Positions 9,096 to 21,225 of a stretch of DNA of 32,777 nucleotides are shown here, piece after piece. The DNA is from Betaproteobacteria bacterium HGW-Betaproteobacteria-12 (GTDB taxonomy: Bacteria; Pseudomonadota; Gammaproteobacteria; Burkholderiales; Rhodocyclaceae), in the NCBI GenBank assembly GCA_002842345.1, contig PHCU01000059.1:1-32777 (forward strand), written 5' to 3'. The number at the start of each line of letters is the position of its first letter. The stretch's first letter is position 1. Made by a program: the position numbers and the translations under genes. The notes under the pieces were generated by a model, which saw nothing but the letters and a program-made list of their open reading frames with translations, ran no database searches and was not told where the DNA came from.

Positions 9096-9329
9096 TTACA
9101 GAAGTTGATGTTCGGTGAGTTTCTTGCGCAGCGTGTTGCGGTTGATGCCGAGCATCTCCGCCGCCAGCGTCTGGTTGTCGCCGGCCTTGGCCAGCACCAC
9201 TTCAAGCATCGGTTTCTCGACGCTCTTGAGGACCATGTCATAGATGGCGCCCGGCTTTTCCCCGTCCAGGTCGCGAAAGTACTGCTCCAGTGCGTTCACG
9301 ACGCACCGCCCCAAATCATGTTGGCTCAT
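9096..9329 (-). CDS. fis: Fis-family nucleoid-associated DNA-binding protein
   Basis: A 77-residue protein. The C-terminal helix-turn-helix NQTLAAEMLGINRNTLRKKL is the typical Fis DNA-binding element (about residues 52-71), preceded by the helical dimerisation region EKPMLEVVLAKAGD. It is shorter at the N-terminus than the roughly 98-residue enterobacterial Fis, as is usual in betaproteobacteria. The ATG at 9329 overlaps the dusB stop (ATGA), so it is translationally coupled to dusB, the classic dusB-fis pairing. Likely role: DNA bending and growth-phase-linked transcription control. Confidence 0.93.
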   Translation of the reverse strand: MSQHDLGRCVVNALEQYFRDLDGEKPGAIYDMVLKSVEKPMLEVVLAKAGDNQTLAAEMLGINRNTLRKKLTEHQLL

Positions 9330-10339
9330 GCTGCCAACGCCTCCTCGTTGTATTTTAAGTGTCGATGCTCTTCCGCTAGACGGCAGAAGAAGTCGTTCAC
9401 TGCCTGCATCTGTTGTTCGATGCTGGGCAGGACGTTCATTTCCTTGCGGAAGGCCGCCGAGCCGACCAGCCCCTTGGTGTACCAGGAGATGTGCTTGCGG
9501 GCGACCTTGAACCCCGTTTCCGGGCCGTAGAAATCGTAGAGATCCGCCAGGTGAGCCTTGAGAATCTCGTGAATCTCGCTGACTTCGGCCGGCGGCAGAT
9601 GCGTGCCGGTCTGCAGGTAATGCTCGATCTCGCGAAACAGCCAGGGCCGGCCCTGGGCGGCGCGGCCGATCATGATGCCGTCGGCGCCGGTCACGTCGAG
9701 CACGTGTTTGGCCTTTTCCGGCGTCGTGATGTCGCCGTTGGCGATCACCGGAATCCGGATCAGCGTCTTGACCATGGCGATGGTGTCGTACTCGGCTTCG
9801 CCGGTGTATTGCTGGCAGCGGGTGCGGCCGTGGATGGCGACGGCGCGCACACCGGCCGATTCGGCGATGCGGGCGATGGTCGGCGCGTTCTTGTTGGCGA
9901 TGTTCCAGCCGGTGCGAAATTTCAGCGTCACCGGCGTGTCGGGAATGGCGGCGACGACGGCGTCGAGAATCTGGCCGACCAGTTGCTCGTCCTGCATCAG
10001 CGCCGAGCCGGCCATTACGTTGCAGACCTTCTTCGCCGGGCAGCCCATGTTGATGTCGATGATCTGGGCGCCGTTGTCGACGTTGTGCCGGGCCGCTTCG
10101 GCCATCATCTTCGGATCGGCGCCGGCGATCTGCACCGAGATCGGCGCCACTTCGCCGACGTGGTTGGCGCGGCGCAGCGTCTTGGCGCTGCCGTAGAGCA
10201 GCGAGTTCGAGGTGACCATTTCGGAGACGGCCAGACCGGCGCCCATCTTCTTGCACAACTGGCGGAACGGACGATCGGTGACCCCGGCCATCGGCGCGAC
10301 GAAGAGATTGTTCCGTAAGGTAAAACCGACGAATTCCAT
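9326..10339 (-). CDS. dusB: tRNA-dihydrouridine synthase B
   Basis: A 337-residue flavoenzyme reducing specific uridines in tRNA to dihydrouridine. Motifs are VAPMAGVTDRPFRQLC at the FMN-binding N-terminus, IDINMGCPAKKV with the catalytic Cys100, LKFRTGW, AIHGRTRCQQYTGEAEYD and ITTPEKAKHVLDVTGADGIMIGRAAQGRPW. The ATG at 10339 (MEFVGF) matches family N-termini; the TTG at 10357 would add six residues without support. No clear ribosome site precedes the ATG. First gene of the dusB-fis-purH-purD unit, overlapping fis by four bases. Confidence 0.96.
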   Translation of the reverse strand: MEFVGFTLRNNLFVAPMAGVTDRPFRQLCKKMGAGLAVSEMVTSNSLLYGSAKTLRRANHVGEVAPISVQIAGADPKMMAEAARHNVDNGAQIIDINMGCPAKKVCNVMAGSALMQDEQLVGQILDAVVAAIPDTPVTLKFRTGWNIANKNAPTIARIAESAGVRAVAIHGRTRCQQYTGEAEYDTIAMVKTLIRIPVIANGDITTPEKAKHVLDVTGADGIMIGRAAQGRPWLFREIEHYLQTGTHLPPAEVSEIHEILKAHLADLYDFYGPETGFKVARKHISWYTKGLVGSAAFRKEMNVLPSIEQQMQAVNDFFCRLAEEHRHLKYNEEALAA

Positions 10340-10390
10340 GGGCGGCAATGGGGGCAAAAGCGGGCGCGGGGCAAAGCAGGGAAGCCGCGC

Positions 10391-10424
10391 ATTTTACCCG
10401 AGTCGGCGCCTAAAAAATAGTCAA
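10391..10424 (-). promoter_or_regulatory. Possible dusB operon promoter
   Basis: On the minus strand a TAAAAT box (10396-10391) lies about 52 nt before the dusB ATG. A TTGACT box (10424-10419) is upstream, but the 22-nt spacing is too long for a standard sigma-70 promoter, so only the -10 is a reasonable call. Confidence 0.3.
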
Positions 10425-11293
10425 ATCGTGAAGCTGAGGGTTAACAGCAGGGCGAAGGCCAGTTGCAGACCGGCGGTGGCGGCGAGGATGGCATTGAAGA
10501 CCGGGCCCGGCGGTTCGCGGCGGAAACGGCCGATCAGCCGCAGCGCCAGCGGCAGCGACAGCAGCGGCAGCAGCACCGGCCAGCCGAGCTCAGCGAGCAG
10601 CGGCAGCAGCAGGTAAGGGGCGAGCATTTGCGCCGCGTACAGGCGCTGCGTCGCCGGCCGGCCGAGGCGCACGGCCAGCGTGTTCTTGCCGTTGGCGGCA
10701 TCGCCGTCGTGGTCGCGGTAATTGTTGACGGTGATCACCGCCGCCGCATGCAGGCCGACCAGCGTCGCGGCGAGCAGGGCGCCGGGGCTCAGGTCCAGCG
10801 TCTGCAGGTAATAGCTGCCGCCGACGGCGACCAGGCCGAAGAAGAGGAAGACGAAGATCTCGCCGAGCGGCCCGTAGGCGATCGGCTTCGGGCCGCCGGT
10901 ATAGGCCCAGCCGGCGGCCAGCGAGCCGAGGCCAATGGCGACGATCGGCCAGCCGCCGTGGCCGACCAGATAGATGCCGCAGAGGAAGGCCAGGGTGAAG
11001 GCGAGCCAGGCACCGCTCTGCACCATCGCCGGCGTCAGCCAGCCTTCGGCGGTAGCCCGCTTGGGGCCGAGGCGGCCCGGCGTATCGGTGCCGCGCAGGA
11101 AATCGCCGACGTCGTTGAACAGGTTGGTGCCGATCTGGATGAAGGCGGCGCCGAGCGCCGCAGCCAGCAGCGGCAGCCAGAGCAGCGCGCCGTTGTCGTG
11201 CCAGGCGACGGCGCTGCCGACAACGACCGGCGACAGCGAGACGCTCAGCGTCTTCGGGCGGCAGGCGAGAAACCAGGCGGTGCTTCGCTTCAT
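10421..11293 (-). CDS. menA: MenA-type UbiA-superfamily prenyltransferase (1,4-dihydroxy-2-naphthoate polyprenyltransferase)
   Basis: A 290-residue integral membrane protein with about eight hydrophobic helices. The first aspartate-rich site, NLFNDVGDFLRGTD (57-70), is followed by GPKRATAEGWL, a MenA-like pairing. The second is NNYRDHDGDAANGK (190-203). Together they bind Mg-prenyl-diphosphate. MenA attaches the isoprenoid tail to dihydroxynaphthoate in menaquinone synthesis, whereas UbiA uses 4-hydroxybenzoate. The motif pattern favours MenA, but substrate choice is an inference. It follows the ubiquinone hydroxylase gene by 67 nt on the same strand, so both quinone pathways may be represented here. 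The stop is followed by a T-run on the minus strand. Confidence 0.8.
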   Translation of the reverse strand: MKRSTAWFLACRPKTLSVSLSPVVVGSAVAWHDNGALLWLPLLAAALGAAFIQIGTNLFNDVGDFLRGTDTPGRLGPKRATAEGWLTPAMVQSGAWLAFTLAFLCGIYLVGHGGWPIVAIGLGSLAAGWAYTGGPKPIAYGPLGEIFVFLFFGLVAVGGSYYLQTLDLSPGALLAATLVGLHAAAVITVNNYRDHDGDAANGKNTLAVRLGRPATQRLYAAQMLAPYLLLPLLAELGWPVLLPLLSLPLALRLIGRFRREPPGPVFNAILAATAGLQLAFALLLTLSFTI

Positions 11294-11360
11294 GCGGACG
11301 GGGTGGGGGACGGAGGTCTAGACTTTAGCGCAGTGGCCGCGTCCTCGTCCTTGGCGCGGA

Positions 11361-12495
11361 TCAAGGCCAGGCGCGGGCGCCCCAGATCATCCGCTTGGCG
11401 ACGAAATGCCGGGCCGGCGGGCACAGGTCGAGGGCCAGCAGGCCGAGGCCGCGGGCCAGCTTGAGCGGGCCGAAGTCGTTGGAGAAGGCCTTGACGATCC
11501 GGTCGGTGAAGAAAGCCCCACCGCGGCGGTCGAGCTGGCGGCTGGCGGCATAGCGTTGCAGGCTGGCGCCGTCGAGGCCATCGGCGAGCAGCGTCTCGGC
11601 CAGTTGCCAGGCATCGCGCAGGCCGAGGTTGAAGCCCTGGCCGGAGACCGGGTGCAGCGTCTGGGCGGCGTTCCCGATCCAGACTGCACGGCCGCCGACC
11701 AGCGTCTGGCGCTGGCGCAGCGCCAGCGGAAAGCGGCTGCGCGGGCCGGGTTGGGCGAAACGCAGGCGGCGGCCGAACTGCGCTTGCAGCGCGGCGCTGA
11801 AGGCGTCGTCATCGAGCGCCATGACGGCGTCGGCCTTGGCCGGTGGCAGCGTGAACACGATCGAGTATTCGTCGCCGAGCGGCAGCAGCGCGAGCGGGCC
11901 GTCCGGCGTGAAGCGTTCCCAGGCGCGCTGGTTGTGCCCCGGTGTCGGCGTGACTTCGCAGATCACCGCGTGCTGGGCGTAGTCGCTGACGGTGACGGCC
12001 GGGTCGTCGCCGGGCGTGCCTTCGGCGTGCACCAGCAGCCGGCAGCGGATGGTGCGCAACTGGCCGGCATGGCGCAGGGCGACGGTGGCACCGTCATCGG
12101 CGGACTGGATGTCGAGGATCTCGGCTTCGGCGAGCAGGACGTCGGTGGCGAGGTTGGCCGCCAGTGCGGCGGTCAGGTCGCGGTAGCGAACGACGTAGCC
12201 GAGTGCCGGCAGCCGGTAGTCGCTGCGGTCGATCAGCGTGCGGCCGAAGCCGTCCTTCTGCGATACATGGATGGTCTCGATCGGCGTCGCGGCGCGGCTC
12301 GGCCAGGAATTGATCTGTTCGAGCAGCTCGCGGGCGCCGTGCGACAGCGCCAGGGCGCGCGGGTCGGCCTGCAGCGCTGCCTGAGGGCGACGGTCCACCA
12401 GCAGCGATTTCTGCCCGCCGGCGGCCAGCGCCAGATGCAGCGTCAGGCCGACCGGGCCAGCGCCGACGATCAGGATGTCGACGTGTTCGACGGCC

Positions 12496-12503
<8 letters not shown>
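11361..12503 (-). CDS. ubiH: UbiH-family FAD-dependent ubiquinone-biosynthesis hydroxylase
   Basis: A 380-residue flavoprotein monooxygenase of the UbiH/UbiF/UbiI/COQ6 family, which hydroxylates the aromatic ring of ubiquinone precursors. The FAD-binding N-terminus is DILIVGAGPVGLTLHLALA (GxGxxG at 14-19). The second FAD motif, GNAAQTLHPVSGQGFNLG, is the family signature. The ATG at 12503 is preferred because upstream codons lie within pepP in another frame; the two genes overlap by eight bases. The neighbouring pepP supports UbiH, as in E. coli pepP-ubiH, but which ring position it hydroxylates (UbiH, UbiL or UbiM type) cannot be decided by eye. Confidence 0.85.
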
Positions 12504-14495
<1,992 letters not shown>

Positions 14496-15509
14496 TTAGC
14501 GGCGGTAGCCGATTTGCTCGGTCTTGCCATCAAGCTTGTCGAGCAGGTTGAGCAGCGGTTTCAGTTGCACGTAACGGCTGGCGGTCTTCTTGGCGTAGTT
14601 GATGAAGCGCGGCAGGTCATCGAGGTACTTGTCCTTGCCGTCGCGGTAGTTCAGGCGGCAGAAGATGCCGAGCACCTTGAGGTGGCGCTGCAGGCCCATC
14701 AGTTCGTACTCGCGCCAGAAGGCGCCGAAGTCCTCGCGCACCGGCAGGCCGGCGGCGCGGGCTTTTTCCCAGTAGCGGACGACCCAGTCGATTTCCTGCT
14801 CTTCGTCCCAGGAAATGAAGGCGTCGCGGAACAGCGAGACGACGTCGTAGCTGATCGGGCCGCAGACGGCGTCCTGGAAGTCGATGATGCCCGGCGTCAG
14901 GCGCGCCTCGCTTTCGACGACCATCAGGTTGCGCGGCATGAAGTCGCGATGGACGAACACCTTGGGCTGGGCCAGCGCGGAGTTGATCAGAAACTTGAAG
15001 GTACGGTCGAGCATCAGCTGCTCGTCGTCGGAGAGCTGGACGCCGAGGTGGCGGCCGACGAACCATTCCGGGAACAGGTCGAGTTCCCGGCGCAGCAAAG
15101 TGGCGTCGTAGGGGGGCAGGGTGGCGGCGGTCGAGGCCAGCTGCCACTTGACCAGCACGTCGAGCACTGGGCGGATCAGCAGGTCGGCCAGCGACAGGTC
15201 GGCGTTCAGGGCGTCGAGATAGCCGATGCGGCCGAGATCGGTAAGCACCAGGAAGCCGTTGTCGAGATCCTGGTCGAGCACGCGCGGCGCCGCCAGATCG
15301 GCCTTGGCCAGCAGGCCGGCGACATGGATGAAGGGCTTGCAGTCCTCTTTCTCGGGCGGCGCGTCCATCAGGATGCGCGTCGTGCCGTCCGGCCAGCTCA
15401 GGCGGAAATAGCGGCGGAAGCTGGCATCGGCCGAGGCCGGGGTGATGCTGACCGATTGGTTGGGAAAGCGACTGGCAACCCAGTCGGTAACAAGTTGATC
15501 GCGCGACAT
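14496..15509 (-). CDS. amgK: N-acetylmuramate/N-acetylglucosamine anomeric kinase
   Basis: A 337-residue aminoglycoside-phosphotransferase-fold kinase. ASADASFRRYFRL (25-37) is the characteristic N-terminal motif. VFVHRDFMPRNLMV (184-197) is the catalytic loop with the Asp base, and IIDFQDA (208-214) is the metal-binding motif. AmgK phosphorylates MurNAc at the anomeric position, feeding MurU, so cell-wall sugars can be reused without de novo synthesis, a route linked to fosfomycin tolerance. First gene of the amgK-murU-pepP-ubiH unit and divergent from lptD. The assignment rests on fold motifs plus the conserved neighbourhood. Confidence 0.9.
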   Translation of the reverse strand: MSRDQLVTDWVASRFPNQSVSITPASADASFRRYFRLSWPDGTTRILMDAPPEKEDCKPFIHVAGLLAKADLAAPRVLDQDLDNGFLVLTDLGRIGYLDALNADLSLADLLIRPVLDVLVKWQLASTAATLPPYDATLLRRELDLFPEWFVGRHLGVQLSDDEQLMLDRTFKFLINSALAQPKVFVHRDFMPRNLMVVESEARLTPGIIDFQDAVCGPISYDVVSLFRDAFISWDEEQEIDWVVRYWEKARAAGLPVREDFGAFWREYELMGLQRHLKVLGIFCRLNYRDGKDKYLDDLPRFINYAKKTASRYVQLKPLLNLLDKLDGKTEQIGYRR

Positions 15510-15530
15510 CGGGTAGGGTTCTGTTCGTTG

Positions 15531-15551
15531 TAAAATGCCGGGATTTTAACA
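15531..15551. promoter_or_regulatory. Overlapping divergent -10 boxes for lptD and amgK
   Basis: The 88-nt gap between the amgK and lptD start codons contains TAAAAT (15531-15536) on the plus strand, 6 nt, then its mirror ATTTTA (15543-15548), which reads TAAAAT on the minus strand. The minus-strand copy is preceded by TGT, giving an extended -10 toward amgK. No good -35 is visible for either. Confidence 0.4.
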
Positions 15552-15597
15552 CTCGGGCACCGGCCGTTCCGGTTCTGGCCCTCCGCTGATTGCCTTG

Positions 15598-18141
15598 ATG
15601 CCCGGTTTCCCCCGACGCCCGCTCGCCGTATTCGTCTGCTGCCTGTTCGCCGGCATGCAGTCGAGCTACGCCGCCGACGACATGCCGCCGCTCCTGGAGC
15701 CGTCGCCGGTCGCTGCCGACGAACCGGCGCCGCCGGCGGCCACTCGGCCGGACGCTAGCGACGCGGTGCGCTTGCGCCAGGAGCGCCGCTTCAACGTGCT
15801 GGGCAGCAAGAAGGCGGCAGCGCGCAAGCAGGCTGCCGGCGATGCCGCGGCGGCCGGCCAGGATGACCGCTATCCGCTGTTCCTGATCGCCGATAGCCTG
15901 GAAGGCCAGGCCGATCAGGTGACCGTCGCCGAAGGCCACGTCGAATTGCGCAAGGCCGGCTCGCTGCTCTACGCCGACCGGATTGCCTACCGGGTTATCG
16001 ACGACGAGGTCGAGGCCCGTGGCAACGTGCGCCTGACCCAGGACGGGGCCTCGGTCGATACCCCTTATCTGCGCATGCGCCTGGCCGACCAGATCGGCCA
16101 TACGGAGCAAGCCGACTATTTCATCGTCCGGGAAGTCGACAGCGAGTTCTACCGACCGCAGCGCACCGTCGTCACCGTGGCGACCAACAACGCCGCTTCG
16201 TCCGGCGCGCCGATGATGCTCAACGTGCCGGACAGCTACGGCTTGCCGACCAGTGCCGACGTGCGGCGGCCGGCGGCGGCGAGCGGCCATGCCGAACGCG
16301 TCGATTTCGAGGGCGAGAACCAGTTCCGCTTTACCCGGGCGACCTATTCCACTTGCAAGCCCGGACAGGACGACTGGCGTCTGCAGGCCGAGGAAATTCA
16401 TCTCGACTACGATCGTCAGGTCGGCGACATGCGCCATGGCTCGCTGTGGTTCAAGGACACGCCGATCTTCTACATGCCGCTCGGTTCCTTTTCGCTGAAT
16501 CAGCAGCGCAAGTCGGGCGTGCTGACACCTTCGCTGTCGACCTCGTCGAAAAGCGGCATCGACGTCACGGTGCCGTATTACTGGAACATTGCGCCCAGCT
16601 ACGATGCCACCTTCTATCCGCGCTACATGGCCAAGCGTGGCTTCCAGTTGGGCGGCGAGGCGCGCTATCTCGACCACAATTACGGCGGCACCACCCGTGC
16701 CGAGTATTTGCCCAAGGACGAGCAGACGGAGCTCCGGCGTTACGCCTACAGCATCCAGCACCAACAGAATCTCGGCCGGGGATTCGCCGCGGCGATCAAC
16801 TGGCAGGGCGTCTCCGACGACCGCTACTGGGAAGATCTCTCGTCGCGCCTGCTGCAGACCTCGCAGACGCAATTGCCGCGGCAGCTGACGCTGGCATATA
16901 GCCCTTTCTCCTGGCTGCAGACGACAACCCAGGTGCTGCGCTACCAGACCCTGCAGCCCGATGCGGATCCGACCAAGCAGATTGTCCGTCCGTATTTCCT
17001 TGAGCCGCAGCTCAACGTCGCCGCCTACAAGCCGAACGTGCTGAAGACCGATATGTCGATGATCGGCCAGTACTCGCGCTTTACCCATCCGGATACGCTG
17101 ACCAAGCCGAATGGTGAACGCTTCGTCCTCTATCCGCAGGTCTCGCTGCCGGTGATCCATCCGGCCTTCCAGATCACCCCCAAGATCGGCCTGCACATGA
17201 CCCGCTACCAGCTCGATCAGGCGCTGGCCGACGGGACGAACAGCCTCAGCCGCACGCTGCCGACCTTCACCCTCGATTCGACGATGGTTTTCGAGCGTGA
17301 GGCCCGCTGGCTGGCGAACGATTACATCCAGACGCTGGAGCCGCGCCTCTATTACGTCAATATTCCGTTTCGCGACCAGACCCGCATTCCGCTGTTCGAT
17401 ACCGCGCTGTCAGACTTCAACTTCGCCCAGATGTTCTCGGAAAACCGTTACAGCGGCTTCGACCGGATCAATGACGCCAACCAGCTGACGGCCGCCCTGA
17501 CCACCCGCCTGCTCGATGCCGCGACCGGCGTCGAGCGCTTCAAGGCGATGCTCGGCCAGCGCTACTACTTCAAGGCACAAAGCGTCGCCATCGCTGGCGA
17601 GACGACGCGCCAGGACAATTTCTCCAACCTGGTGGCCGCGGTCAGCGGTGTGCTGTTGCCGAAGACCTACGTCGATGCGGCCTGGGAATACAACCACGAT
17701 GCCGCGGCCAACGAGCGTTTCGCCGTCGGCGCGCGCTACCAGCCGGAACTCGGCAAGGTGCTCAGCGCCAGCTACCGCTTTACCCGTGATCCGCTGAACG
17801 AACAGAAGCCGATCGTCGATCAGATCGACATCGCCGGCCAGTGGCCGATCGCCCCGCGCTGGTATGCTGTGGGCCGTTACAACTACTCGTTGCGCGATTC
17901 GCAGTTGCTCGAAGCCATCGGCGGTATCGAATACAACGCCGACTGCTGGTCGGTACGCGTCGTCGGCCAGCGGCTGGCGGCACTCTCCGGTTCGCCGAAT
18001 ACCTCGTTGTTCCTGCAACTCGAACTCAACGACTTCGGCAGCATCGGCTCCAATCCGCTGAGCCTGTTGCGGCGCAGCATTCCCGGTTACGGCAAGACCA
18101 ACGAACTGCCGACAGCCGGCAGCCTGTACTCCTCTCAATGA
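15598..18141 (+). CDS. lptD: LPS-assembly outer-membrane protein LptD
   Basis: An 847-residue outer-membrane barrel that, with LptE, inserts lipopolysaccharide into the outer leaflet. A signal peptide ([20 protein letters not shown]) is cut before ADDMP. After a Pro/Ala-rich linker comes the LptA-like beta-jellyroll (about residues 95-250: [33 protein letters not shown]), then the barrel to the C-terminus. The mature protein appears to have only two cysteines, Cys253 in STCKPG and Cys783 in ADCW, versus four in E. coli. The ATG at 15598 is used; the TTG just before it would add one residue. It overlaps surA by four bases, the conserved lptD-surA order. Confidence 0.97.
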   Translation: MPGFPRRPLAVFVCCLFAGMQSSYAADDMPPLLEPSPVAADEPAPPAATRPDASDAVRLRQERRFNVLGSKKAAARKQAAGDAAAAGQDDRYPLFLIADSLEGQADQVTVAEGHVELRKAGSLLYADRIAYRVIDDEVEARGNVRLTQDGASVDTPYLRMRLADQIGHTEQADYFIVREVDSEFYRPQRTVVTVATNNAASSGAPMMLNVPDSYGLPTSADVRRPAAASGHAERVDFEGENQFRFTRATYSTCKPGQDDWRLQAEEIHLDYDRQVGDMRHGSLWFKDTPIFYMPLGSFSLNQQRKSGVLTPSLSTSSKSGIDVTVPYYWNIAPSYDATFYPRYMAKRGFQLGGEARYLDHNYGGTTRAEYLPKDEQTELRRYAYSIQHQQNLGRGFAAAINWQGVSDDRYWEDLSSRLLQTSQTQLPRQLTLAYSPFSWLQTTTQVLRYQTLQPDADPTKQIVRPYFLEPQLNVAAYKPNVLKTDMSMIGQYSRFTHPDTLTKPNGERFVLYPQVSLPVIHPAFQITPKIGLHMTRYQLDQALADGTNSLSRTLPTFTLDSTMVFEREARWLANDYIQTLEPRLYYVNIPFRDQTRIPLFDTALSDFNFAQMFSENRYSGFDRINDANQLTAALTTRLLDAATGVERFKAMLGQRYYFKAQSVAIAGETTRQDNFSNLVAAVSGVLLPKTYVDAAWEYNHDAAANERFAVGARYQPELGKVLSASYRFTRDPLNEQKPIVDQIDIAGQWPIAPRWYAVGRYNYSLRDSQLLEAIGGIEYNADCWSVRVVGQRLAALSGSPNTSLFLQLELNDFGSIGSNPLSLLRRSIPGYGKTNELPTAGSLYSSQ

Positions 18142-19454
18142 TCATCATGCCCAAATTCGCCCATCGCCTGCTTGCCCTGCTCGGCTTCCTCGCTCTCCAG
18201 CTCGTTTCGCCAGCCCATGCCGCGGCTGCGGAGCCGGTCGAGGCCGATTACATCGTTGCCGTCGTCAATTCCGAAGTGATCACTCGTCATGAACTGGACA
18301 CTCGGCTGGAAGCCGCCCTAAGCCAGTTGCGCAAGCAGGGAACGCCGCTGCCGCCGGAGGCACAATTGGAGCGGCAGATGCTCGAACGCCTGATCATGGA
18401 ACGGGTGCAGATCCAGTATGCCCACGAAACCGGCCTCAAGCCCGACGATGCCCAGCTCGATCAGGCCATCGGCCGCATTGCCGCCAACAACAACATGCCG
18501 CTGCCACAGTTCCGTAAGGCCCTGGAGGCCGACGGTATCCAATATGCGAAGTTCCGCGAAGAAATCCGTAACGAGATGACCATGGTGCGCCTGCGCGAGC
18601 GGGAGGTGGACAGCAAGCTGATCATTTCCGAAGGCGAGATCGACAACTACCTGACCAACCAGGCGGCGACCGGCGGCAACGAGGAATACCAACTGGCCCA
18701 CATCCTGCTGCGGGCGCCCGAGTCGGCCAGCCCGGAGCAGTTGCAGAAGCTGCGCCAGCGTGGCGACGAAGCGCTGCAACGGGCGCGTGCCGGCGAGAAT
18801 TTCGCCGAACTGAGCGCCGCCTACTCCGATGCGCCGGATGCCCTGCAGGGCGGTTCGCTCGGCTGGCGCCAGCGCGACCGCCTGCCAGCCCTCTACGCGG
18901 AAGTGCTCGCCGGTCTGCAGCCGGGTCAGGTCAGCGACTTGCTGCGCTCCTCGGCCGGTTTTCACATCCTCAAGCTGGTCGAGAAGCGCGGTGGCAATCA
19001 GCCGGCCTCGGTGCAGCAGACCCGGGCCCGCCACATCCTGGTGCGCATCAATGAGGTGGTCTCCGAAGCCGAGGCCCGGCGCAAGCTGGAAATCGTCCGC
19101 GACCGCATCGTCAATGGCGTCGACTTCGCCGAGCAGGCCCGGCTCTATTCGCAGGACGGCTCGGCGGCCAAGGGCGGCGATCTCGGTTGGCTGAATCCGG
19201 GCGACACGGTGCCGGAATTCGAGCGGGCGATGAACGCCCTGAAGCCGGACGAACTCAGCGACGTCGTCCAGTCGCCGTTCGGCATGCACCTGATCCAGGT
19301 CGTCGAGCGCCGCGAACGCGACGTCTCCGCCGAACGCCAGCGCGCCGTGGCCCGTCAGGCGTTGCGCGAGCGCAAGCTCGACGAGGCCTATCAGGACTGG
19401 CTGCGCCAGTTGCGCGACCGCAGCTACGTCGAGAACCGACTCGACGAGCAATGA
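18138..19454 (+). CDS. surA: Periplasmic chaperone and peptidyl-prolyl isomerase SurA
   Basis: A 438-residue periplasmic chaperone for outer-membrane proteins, including LptD. A signal peptide ([22 protein letters not shown]) precedes the N-terminal chaperone domain ([20 protein letters not shown] onwards). Two parvulin domains follow, beginning near [14 protein letters not shown] and [14 protein letters not shown], with [13 protein letters not shown] and [20 protein letters not shown]-terminal helix completes the family layout. The start at 18138 overlaps the lptD stop; a second in-frame ATG at 18147 (MPKFAHR) is also possible. The stop overlaps the pdxA start by four bases. Confidence 0.96.
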   Translation: MIIMPKFAHRLLALLGFLALQLVSPAHAAAAEPVEADYIVAVVNSEVITRHELDTRLEAALSQLRKQGTPLPPEAQLERQMLERLIMERVQIQYAHETGLKPDDAQLDQAIGRIAANNNMPLPQFRKALEADGIQYAKFREEIRNEMTMVRLREREVDSKLIISEGEIDNYLTNQAATGGNEEYQLAHILLRAPESASPEQLQKLRQRGDEALQRARAGENFAELSAAYSDAPDALQGGSLGWRQRDRLPALYAEVLAGLQPGQVSDLLRSSAGFHILKLVEKRGGNQPASVQQTRARHILVRINEVVSEAEARRKLEIVRDRIVNGVDFAEQARLYSQDGSAAKGGDLGWLNPGDTVPEFERAMNALKPDELSDVVQSPFGMHLIQVVERRERDVSAERQRAVARQALRERKLDEAYQDWLRQLRDRSYVENRLDEQ

Positions 19455-20443
19455 ACCGGCCGCTGATTGCCGTTACCAGCGGCGAACCGGCGGGCATCGG
19501 CCCCGAGCTCTGCCTGCGCTTGCTTGAGCTGACCGGCGCGGCGCAGCCGGTCGTCCTCGCCGACCGGCCACTGTTGCAGCAGCGGGCAAGCGCCCTCGGT
19601 CTGGCGGTTGTGCTGCGCGACTATCTGCCCGGGCAGGCCGCGCAGGCCGGCGTGCTCGACGTGCTGCATGTGCCGCTCGTCGCGCCCGCGCAAGCAGGCC
19701 GGCTTGACCCGGCCAACGGCCCTTACGTGCTGGCGTTGCTCGACCGGGCGCTGGCCGGTTGTCGTCGCGGCGAGTTCGCCGCAATGGTGACGGCGCCGGT
19801 GCACAAGGGCGTCATCAACGATGCCGGCATCGCCTTCACCGGCCATACCGAATACCTGGCCGAGCAGACCGCGACGCCGTTGGTGGTGATGATGCTCGCC
19901 GGCAACACCGAACGCGGTCCGTTGCGCGTCGCCCTGGTGACCACTCATCTGCCGCTGAAGGAGGTCCCGGCGGCAATCACGCCCAAGGTGCTGGAACAGA
20001 CCCTGCGTATCCTGCACGCTGATCTGCGCAGCAAGTACGGCCTGGCCGCACCGCGCATTCTGGTCGCCGGCCTCAATCCACACGCCGGCGAGGGCGGCTA
20101 TCTCGGCCGCGAGGAAATCGATGTCATCACGCCGGTCCTCGACAAATTGCGCGGCGAGGGGCTGCAGCTGTCCGGTCCGCACCCGGCCGACACCATGTTT
20201 ACCCCGCCGGTGCTGGCCGGCGGCGACGCCGTGCTGGCGATGTACCACGACCAGGGGTTGACGGCACTGAAGTACGCCACCTTCGGTCACGGCATCAACG
20301 TCACTCTCGGCCTGCCGATCATCCGCACCTCGGTCGATCATGGCACGGCGCTGGAACTCGCCGGCAGCGGCCGCGCCGACCCCGGCAGCCTGTTCGAGGC
20401 CTTTGCCGAGGCGGCCCGCATGGCAGCAAGGAAAGCAGCATGA
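19451..20443 (+). CDS. pdxA: 4-hydroxythreonine-4-phosphate dehydrogenase
   Basis: A 330-residue NAD-dependent enzyme of pyridoxal-phosphate synthesis. The N-terminus [19 protein letters not shown] is diagnostic. The substrate and metal region shows [21 protein letters not shown] and [15 protein letters not shown]. The C-terminus has [22 protein letters not shown] and [15 protein letters not shown], with the conserved metal-binding histidines. The start at 19451 overlaps the surA stop and replaces a longer frame that runs back inside surA. The stop overlaps rsmA, giving a coupled lptD-surA-pdxA-rsmA string as in E. coli. Confidence 0.97.
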   Translation: MNRPLIAVTSGEPAGIGPELCLRLLELTGAAQPVVLADRPLLQQRASALGLAVVLRDYLPGQAAQAGVLDVLHVPLVAPAQAGRLDPANGPYVLALLDRALAGCRRGEFAAMVTAPVHKGVINDAGIAFTGHTEYLAEQTATPLVVMMLAGNTERGPLRVALVTTHLPLKEVPAAITPKVLEQTLRILHADLRSKYGLAAPRILVAGLNPHAGEGGYLGREEIDVITPVLDKLRGEGLQLSGPHPADTMFTPPVLAGGDAVLAMYHDQGLTALKYATFGHGINVTLGLPIIRTSVDHGTALELAGSGRADPGSLFEAFAEAARMAARKAA

Positions 20444-21210
20444 AGGGACACGTCGCCCGTAAGCGCTTCGGCCAGAATTTCCTGGTCGACAGCGGCATCA
20501 TCGGCGCCATCGTCACGGCGATCGCTCCGCAGCGCGGCGATACCGTCGTCGAAATCGGCCCCGGCCTGGGGGCCATCACCGAGCCGCTGATGGCCCGCCT
20601 CGATCATCTGCACGTCGTCGAGATCGACCGCGACCTGATCGCCCGTCTGAAGAAGCAGCATCCGCCGGCGCGCATGACCATTCACGAAGGCGATGCGCTG
20701 GCCTTCGACTTCGCCGGCATCGGCCGGGACCTGCGGCTGGTCGGCAATCTGCCCTACAACATCTCGACGCCGTTGCTGTTCCATTTGGCCGAGTACGTCG
20801 GCGTCGTCCGCGACATGCATTTCATGCTGCAAAAGGAAGTCGTCGAACGCATGGTGGCCATTCCCGGCGACGGCGATTTCGGCCGTCTGTCGGTGATGCT
20901 GCAGTACCGCTTCCACCTCGAATGGCTGATCGACGTGCCGCCCGAGAGCTTCGATCCGCCGCCCAAGGTGCAGTCGGCAGTGGTCCGCCTGATTCCCAAG
21001 GACGTCGCCGAACTGACGGCGAAGAACATGGTGCGCTTCGCCCAGGTCGTCCAGACAGCTTTCGCGCAACGGCGCAAGATGCTGCGCAATACGCTTAAGG
21101 GCGTGCTCGACGACGCCGGGTTCGCCACCCTCGGCATCAGTCCGACCCTGCGCCCGGAAGACCTGGCCGTCGAGGATTACGTGCGCATCGCCAATTACCT
21201 CGAGCCCTGA
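20440..21210 (+). CDS. rsmA: 16S rRNA adenine(1518/1519)-N6-dimethyltransferase
   Basis: A 256-residue SAM-dependent enzyme (KsgA) that dimethylates two adjacent adenines near the 3' end of 16S rRNA as a late 30S assembly check. [11 protein letters not shown] is at the N-terminus, followed by the SAM site [22 protein letters not shown] and the catalytic GNLPYNIS. The C-terminal part has [14 protein letters not shown] and [15 protein letters not shown]. Normal length, intact. It overlaps pdxA by four bases. In enterobacteria apaG-apaH follow here; in this genome an acyltransferase gene follows 15 nt later. Confidence 0.97.
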   Translation: MKGHVARKRFGQNFLVDSGIIGAIVTAIAPQRGDTVVEIGPGLGAITEPLMARLDHLHVVEIDRDLIARLKKQHPPARMTIHEGDALAFDFAGIGRDLRLVGNLPYNISTPLLFHLAEYVGVVRDMHFMLQKEVVERMVAIPGDGDFGRLSVMLQYRFHLEWLIDVPPESFDPPPKVQSAVVRLIPKDVAELTAKNMVRFAQVVQTAFAQRRKMLRNTLKGVLDDAGFATLGISPTLRPEDLAVEDYVRIANYLEP

Positions 21211-21225
21211 GCCGGGAATCGCGCC

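Noticed and set aside
7488-9530. Very long open frame (680 codons) on the plus strand opposite purH
   Set aside because: It is antisense to an unmistakable purH; its His/Asp/Gly-rich composition is the usual by-product of GC-rich third positions.
10358-10420. Small gene or RNA between dusB and menA
   Set aside because: Only 63 nt, no start with a ribosome site and no stable fold by eye; best read as a promoter and 3' region.
14617-17196. Minus-strand open frame of 859 codons across amgK and lptD
   Set aside because: It spans two real genes in the wrong frame or strand and would cover their shared promoter region.
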